Source: Drosophila miranda (lineage: Eukaryota > Arthropoda > Insecta > Diptera > Drosophilidae). Taken from it: DNA of 64,000 bases. How positions within the stretch are numbered: position 1 is the stretch's first letter; each line of letters begins with the position of its first letter. Of this stretch, positions 59,400-64,000 are shown one piece after another. The stretch is taken from positions 11,656,001 through 11,720,000 of the forward strand of contig NC_046675.1 in assembly GCF_003369915.1 (NCBI RefSeq), written 5' to 3'. Under the pieces are notes generated by a model that made no database searches, was not told where the DNA came from, and saw only the letters and a program-made list of their open reading frames with translations. Made by a program: the position numbers and the translations under genes.

Positions 59400-61586
59400 G
59401 CTCGGATTCGTGTCTTGTTAAGTGATTTTCAAAGGCCATTAAGCGGGGGACTTCTTTGTAATTGGATGGCAGTTGGTCTGTTGGCTTTTCATTGGAAAGA
59501 AGATTTACTTAATGGTAAATATTTACGAGACTTGTTCTAAGTGTTCCACCGAAGGGTGCTCAATGATTCATTAGAAATATTCATCGTAGCACCTTTATGG
59601 CTTCCAAAAATACTTTCTTAAATAGAAAATATCAAAAAAATACTACCCCCCCTATGAAATTTTCATCTACAAATATTTATGTACCAAAAATAATAGAAAA
59701 TACCAGATAAATACTAACAAAATACCAGAAAATACTAAATAATTTATGTAATATTATCGGAAGAAAAAAAAAACAAAAAAGTTATAAAATCAAAATAAAC
59801 TTTAAGTCCTCAAGCCATTCTCCTACCAAAAAACTACTCCTCCACAATACTCAATAATAATACAACCAATCCATAAGAAATTTCCATTCATTAATGTCTC
59901 TATGTCTGAGTAATGTGTATAAGAAATGGCAATCCATTAGGTTATCATTTCCTTATCATTTCAAGGCTGTCTTTTTTTCGTATAAGCGAAATTACGTCTA
60001 ATAGAAACAATAAAAAGGAGATAAGAAATTGCATTGAAGCGCTCCAAAGGCGATTTTGGCATATTGATAATAGATTTAACAATAATTAATGACTCCACAT
60101 AATCGCGTCAAAAAGGTTTTCAAGGTGAGCAAGTATTTCTTTCGATAAAAGAAGGTTCTTATCGATAAGAAAAAGATGACTAAGGCATGGGAAATGTGGG
60201 ATCTATTGAGAAACTAGAGAAAATACAACGTTCAGGAAACAGGATATATATTATTAAAGAATATAAGTAGTAGAACCCCTTAGAAAAAGCTAATCGATTG
60301 GAAAACAATCTTATCGAAGGGAACTAAAAGGTTACCTCTGTTTCCCCTGGACCCAATTATCGCATTGCTTTCCAGCACTGTCTCAGCCCCAAAAAAAACT
60401 TTCAAATCAGCTGTTAATCATATTTAGCCAAGAAAAACTCAACAGCAAACAGTAAAAAACTGAAAAAAAAGAAACGAGGCAGCTCGACTGGCGCGTCAAG
60501 GCCCAGTTAAGAGAGTTAACATTACAATGGGCCCCCAATCCAATACGCGGAAAGAGTTGGCCCTCAAAAATGGTAAGAAATAATAAAAAACTCTAAAAAA
60601 AAAATGTTGGTGTCTGCGTCTGTGCGTCGCCCTAAATGAAGACAAATTGTAAATAAACGTAAATTTTCGAAATGAAAGAGTGAAAACTGTGTGCGCGACG
60701 GCGATGGCGACGGACAAACATTTAAACGCAAAGACCCACAAAAAATAAAGCGAATTGCATAAAAAAAAATACAAATGTGAAGAAAAGGTTTGGAGCAGAC
60801 AGATGGAACATTAAAATGGTGTCTGAGAGAAGATGAGCAAGAGGGGGAAATGGCGGAGGTGTTTGTGAATGGGGAGGATAGGGAGAAAGAAGCCCCAGCA
60901 GGCGGCGCCGTCGTTACGCACAATATCTGCGGAGTTCGCTCTGATTATACTCTTCGGAGAGTCTCTTACTATTTGGAGAAGATCTTTGGCATTTTTTTGA
61001 ATTTATAAAGAATAAAATTGGTAGATAGATTTTCAGTTTCAGAGATTTCTGACGTGTCCCCAAATCGGAAAAGAAGTCTTTCTTTAGAAAAATATGAGAC
61101 ATTAAGAAAATTGAGTCATAAGAAATATCAATCGATTGCAATGAGTATATTAGGAGAAGTACGAGTATACGAATAACTGGGAAACAATATATATATATTT
61201 ATCTGGAAAATATTCCAATTAAACAATTTATATTCCGGATTTAAATGTTTTACAGCCTTACAGATCACATTCGAATCACTATATCATGTAAATGCCATTG
61301 AAAAAATCTCTCGAAAGGGCAATTATATATATAAAATTATATAATCAAATGACAGCAAAAACTCTGCGGTTTCTAGAGATAATCCATTGATGAATATTAA
61401 AATTTAATTTTAGATACAGAAGTCATACAAAAATAATGAAAATCCGATCGTATATAGATTTTTCATAGGAATAAATCCAAAAGGGTTTTACCTTTTTTTT
61501 TTGGAAAACATAAAATACCAAAATCGTGAACTATTTCATATATATTTCATAGGAACGGTCGACTTAGAACCTGTTCACTATGAGCA

Positions 61587-61660
61587 CAGTACACTCATAT
61601 ATATATATATACATATAGCATACAAGGAAGGAAGTATATACATATATGTATATATATATA
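61587..61660. repeat. AT-rich (TA)n tract
   Basis: Two runs of alternating TA separated by about 20 nt of mixed sequence that includes a short GGAA pair. A plain dinucleotide microsatellite. Confidence 0.8.
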
Positions 61661-63756
61661 AGGACCCACATCTAAGGCTCTTCAAGGGTATCTAAAAATT
61701 CGTCTTCCCAAAAGGCTGTACTTGCTTTCCATGTTGTCATTGTTGTTGTATGTGTAATTAAGCGAAATTAGGACAGTCCCAAAAAATAAAGAAGAGCGGT
61801 AGGGAGAGATGCAAGTTACAGTTTGTGGGCCCGAGAGAGAGAGAGAGAGCAGATGGGTAAAAAGAAAGCCGAAAGAAACTCCCCTCCACCACCAGCAACA
61901 CCCGAAAAGGTCTTTCGCTCTTTCGATCGTTTCTTTGGCTCGAACTTCGGCTCTTCGGTTCGATCTACGTTCCGTTTCGCTCGCTCAAACTAAGTCAAAG
62001 TTTTTCTTGTGTTTGTGTCTCTCTCATTCGTGTTTGCCGCTTATTACGTTTGCTGTCTGTTTGGGCTGTTGCTGCTGCTGCTGGCTGCCTCTGCTGCTGC
62101 TGTCGTGCCCCCTTTTTGGGGCCATATGACGACGCTGCTGCCGCCGTTGAGGTTTGCACAAAAACGCGTCGCGCTTGTTATGTAATATCCCCAGCGAACG
62201 AGGCGACGGCGTCGGCTACGGCGTCGGCTACGTTTTGTCATTTGCCGTTCATTTTTTATTCGTCTCTTTCTTTGGCCGTTTATTTGGGTTTCTTTCGGTT
62301 TCAATTTTTGGTGTTGCCGAAAAAAAAACAAAAAAACAGTTAGCCGAAGAAAAAAGGCAATTGCAAGCTGCAGCTGCAGCGACAGCTCCGACTGTGGGCG
62401 ACTCTCGCGCGTCTCGCATTGAGATAAAAATTGTTATTTCTGAGCTGCACATACCCTGGCCATAGAGAAGAGGGTATGACCGACTAGACCAACAGCGAGA
62501 GGGGAGTACTCTTTGGAACCGTTAGGAACCACTTTTATCATATAGTTTTCATTGAAAAGATAGGAATTTTCTAAAGAACAATCGCTTGTGTAAGGCAACA
62601 CATTAGACCTTACCGATAGCCCGATATTAACCCTTGCTAACACCTCAATATTAGCCCTTACCGATACTCTAGTGCGATATGTTTTATGCGATACTTGGAT
62701 AAGTCTGATGGCATTATACGATCGACAAAAGGAAAGAACAGACGTGAAAATAAAGAACTTGATAAAACCAAAACCAAGAACCGTGACACACTTCTAAGAT
62801 TCTTTTCTACCAAAAATAATCCCACCAGACTTCAGCATAATCTCTCCAATATTATTTCACTCAAGTCTGAGAAATATCAAAAGAAATCTAAAGACCATAT
62901 CTTATAAAAATCTCCCACATTGAGAGGTATCTAGTTCTTCGGGTATTACATTTTCTACCCTTTCTTTGGAGTTTTTTGTTTTTTGTTGGTTCGGTTTTGC
63001 TTATTTTATAATTTGCTGCGCTTTTTAAAGCTCAAGCCATGAAAAAGAGGTGAAACTAATTTTTTTTCTTTATGTGTGCCGTTGTTGTTTTTGTTGGTGG
63101 TATGTGGAAATCCCTCGAAGCGTTTATGTAATACAATTTTGGGTAGAGCTGCGGCTTCGGGTTTTTAGTGGGCGACGCTGCTGTTTTGTTTTGTAAAATG
63201 TCACTCTAAGAATGAGGAAAAGAAACAGCAGTAGCAGGAGCAGAGGGAGAAGGGAGTGGGGGAGCAGTCTGCCAGTCTTTGGGGCAGGGTTGCCACACTG
63301 CTTGAGTGCATGCTTTCATGTAGAGCTCCCTGGAGGGTTACCATAATTTGAAGGCATGGGAGAATGATAGCCTATACTTATGACTACTCTGTTTAGGGTT
63401 GCCCAAACCCTCCACATTGTGGGGTTATCCACCCTTGGAATGCCTCAAAGGGCCATGGACTTCATGGCTACTCCCCCGCCTCTATGGGCGGGAGTTCGGC
63501 AATTAATTCGATTGCACAACAATCGCACAACTAAAAGACAATTGAAATTAGAAAGGCTGCCCAAAAGCCCAGCAAATTGAATGCTTGCGCCCGGCCCGGC
63601 CCGGCTCGGCTCGACTCGGCCCGGCTTTTTCGAGAAGAAACTACAACAAAGGTTGAGCATCGCCGGGCCGGGGTTGTTGCTGTGAAAGGTGAAAGGTGTA
63701 GTTAATCGGGCAGCGGCAGAAAAAGAGAGTTGATGGCAACAGTGTGGGGCCCTCAG

Positions 63757-63799
63757 CGTCATCGTCGTCGTCTTCGTCGTCGTCGTCGTCGTCGTCGTG
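63757..63799. repeat. (CGT)n trinucleotide repeat
   Basis: About fourteen CGT units with ATC and CTT interruptions near the right end of the window. Open frames over it translate as poly-Ser or poly-Thr and are not convincing. Confidence 0.9.
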
Positions 63800-64000
63800 T
63801 GTGATAGCGCGGGTGAGATTTGGATACCAAACAAATCGCGGGTGGTTTCGGCGATATTTTCAGTTTCTTTTTGTTTTAAATATAAATTTTAAGTCTTTCT
63901 TTCGCCGTTGCTGCATCTCTTCTTCTTCTTCTCTCTCTTTTTTGGGGTGTTACGAATCCGACGAGTGAAATCGCAGAGGATGGAAAAAGTGCATGAATTT

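Larger units (their letters stand above)
52260..64000. other. Upstream DNA or first introns of roadkill
   Basis: No protein-coding exon is supported. It holds GC-rich islands at about 54940-55005 and 62150-62240, a GAGA tract at 55229-55320, AT-rich blocks at about 55.8-56.5, 59.55-60.5 and 60.98-61.7 kb, candidate Ci sites at 58471 and 59391, and several microsatellites. Distal roadkill promoters or leader exons may lie here, but I cannot place them. Confidence 0.5.

Overview
The window is nuclear DNA of a Drosophila-type fly. The evidence is introns of about 50-95 nt with GT-AG ends, long gene-poor flanks full of short simple repeats, DRE, E2F and Ohler-type promoter motifs, and a set of genes that I recognise as fly orthologues. 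The gene set (roadkill, a MYND-Tudor gene of the CG9925 type, Orc2, Ipp, Art6, Art9) fits the neighbourhood I remember around 88A on D. melanogaster 3R. GATCCC-type repeats and spacing unlike D. melanogaster suggest another species, perhaps of the obscura group. That is inference only.

Layout. 1-12.35 kb: no gene seen, only simple repeats and GATC-rich islands. 12.4-16.3 kb: two tandem arginine methyltransferase genes on the minus strand, Art9-like (451 aa, catalytically degenerate) and Art6-like (351 aa, intact motifs). 16.5-17.5 kb: a possible decayed plus-strand transcription unit with one well-formed intron. 20.5-21.0 kb: an intronless PWWP-domain gene on the minus strand. 21.0-29.2 kb: gene-free, with a CGATA cluster, an orphan DRE/Motif 1 pair and a diverged 153-nt duplication. 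29.4-30.6 kb: Ipp (inositol polyphosphate 1-phosphatase), plus strand. 30.8-33.8 kb: a five-exon MYND/multi-Tudor gene, minus strand, convergent with Ipp. 34.65-36.67 kb: Orc2, plus strand, divergent from the Tudor gene across an 868-bp shared promoter region. 39.2-51.9 kb: roadkill/HIB (SPOP orthologue), minus strand, with three predicted N-termini (374, 406 and 884 aa). 51.9-64 kb: upstream or first-intron DNA of roadkill, with GAGA tracts, GC-rich islands and near-consensus Ci/Gli sites.

The genes do not form one pathway. Ipp acts in inositol phosphate recycling, Orc2 in replication origin licensing, the Tudor gene probably in the germline piRNA pathway, Art6/Art9 in arginine methylation, the PWWP gene probably on chromatin, and roadkill as the Cul3 adaptor that targets Ci in Hedgehog signalling. 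Exon joins were worked out by hand from splice sites. Every joined coding sequence keeps frame: Art9 1356 nt, Art6 1056, Ipp 1119, Tudor 2751, Orc2 1893, roadkill 1125/1221/2655.
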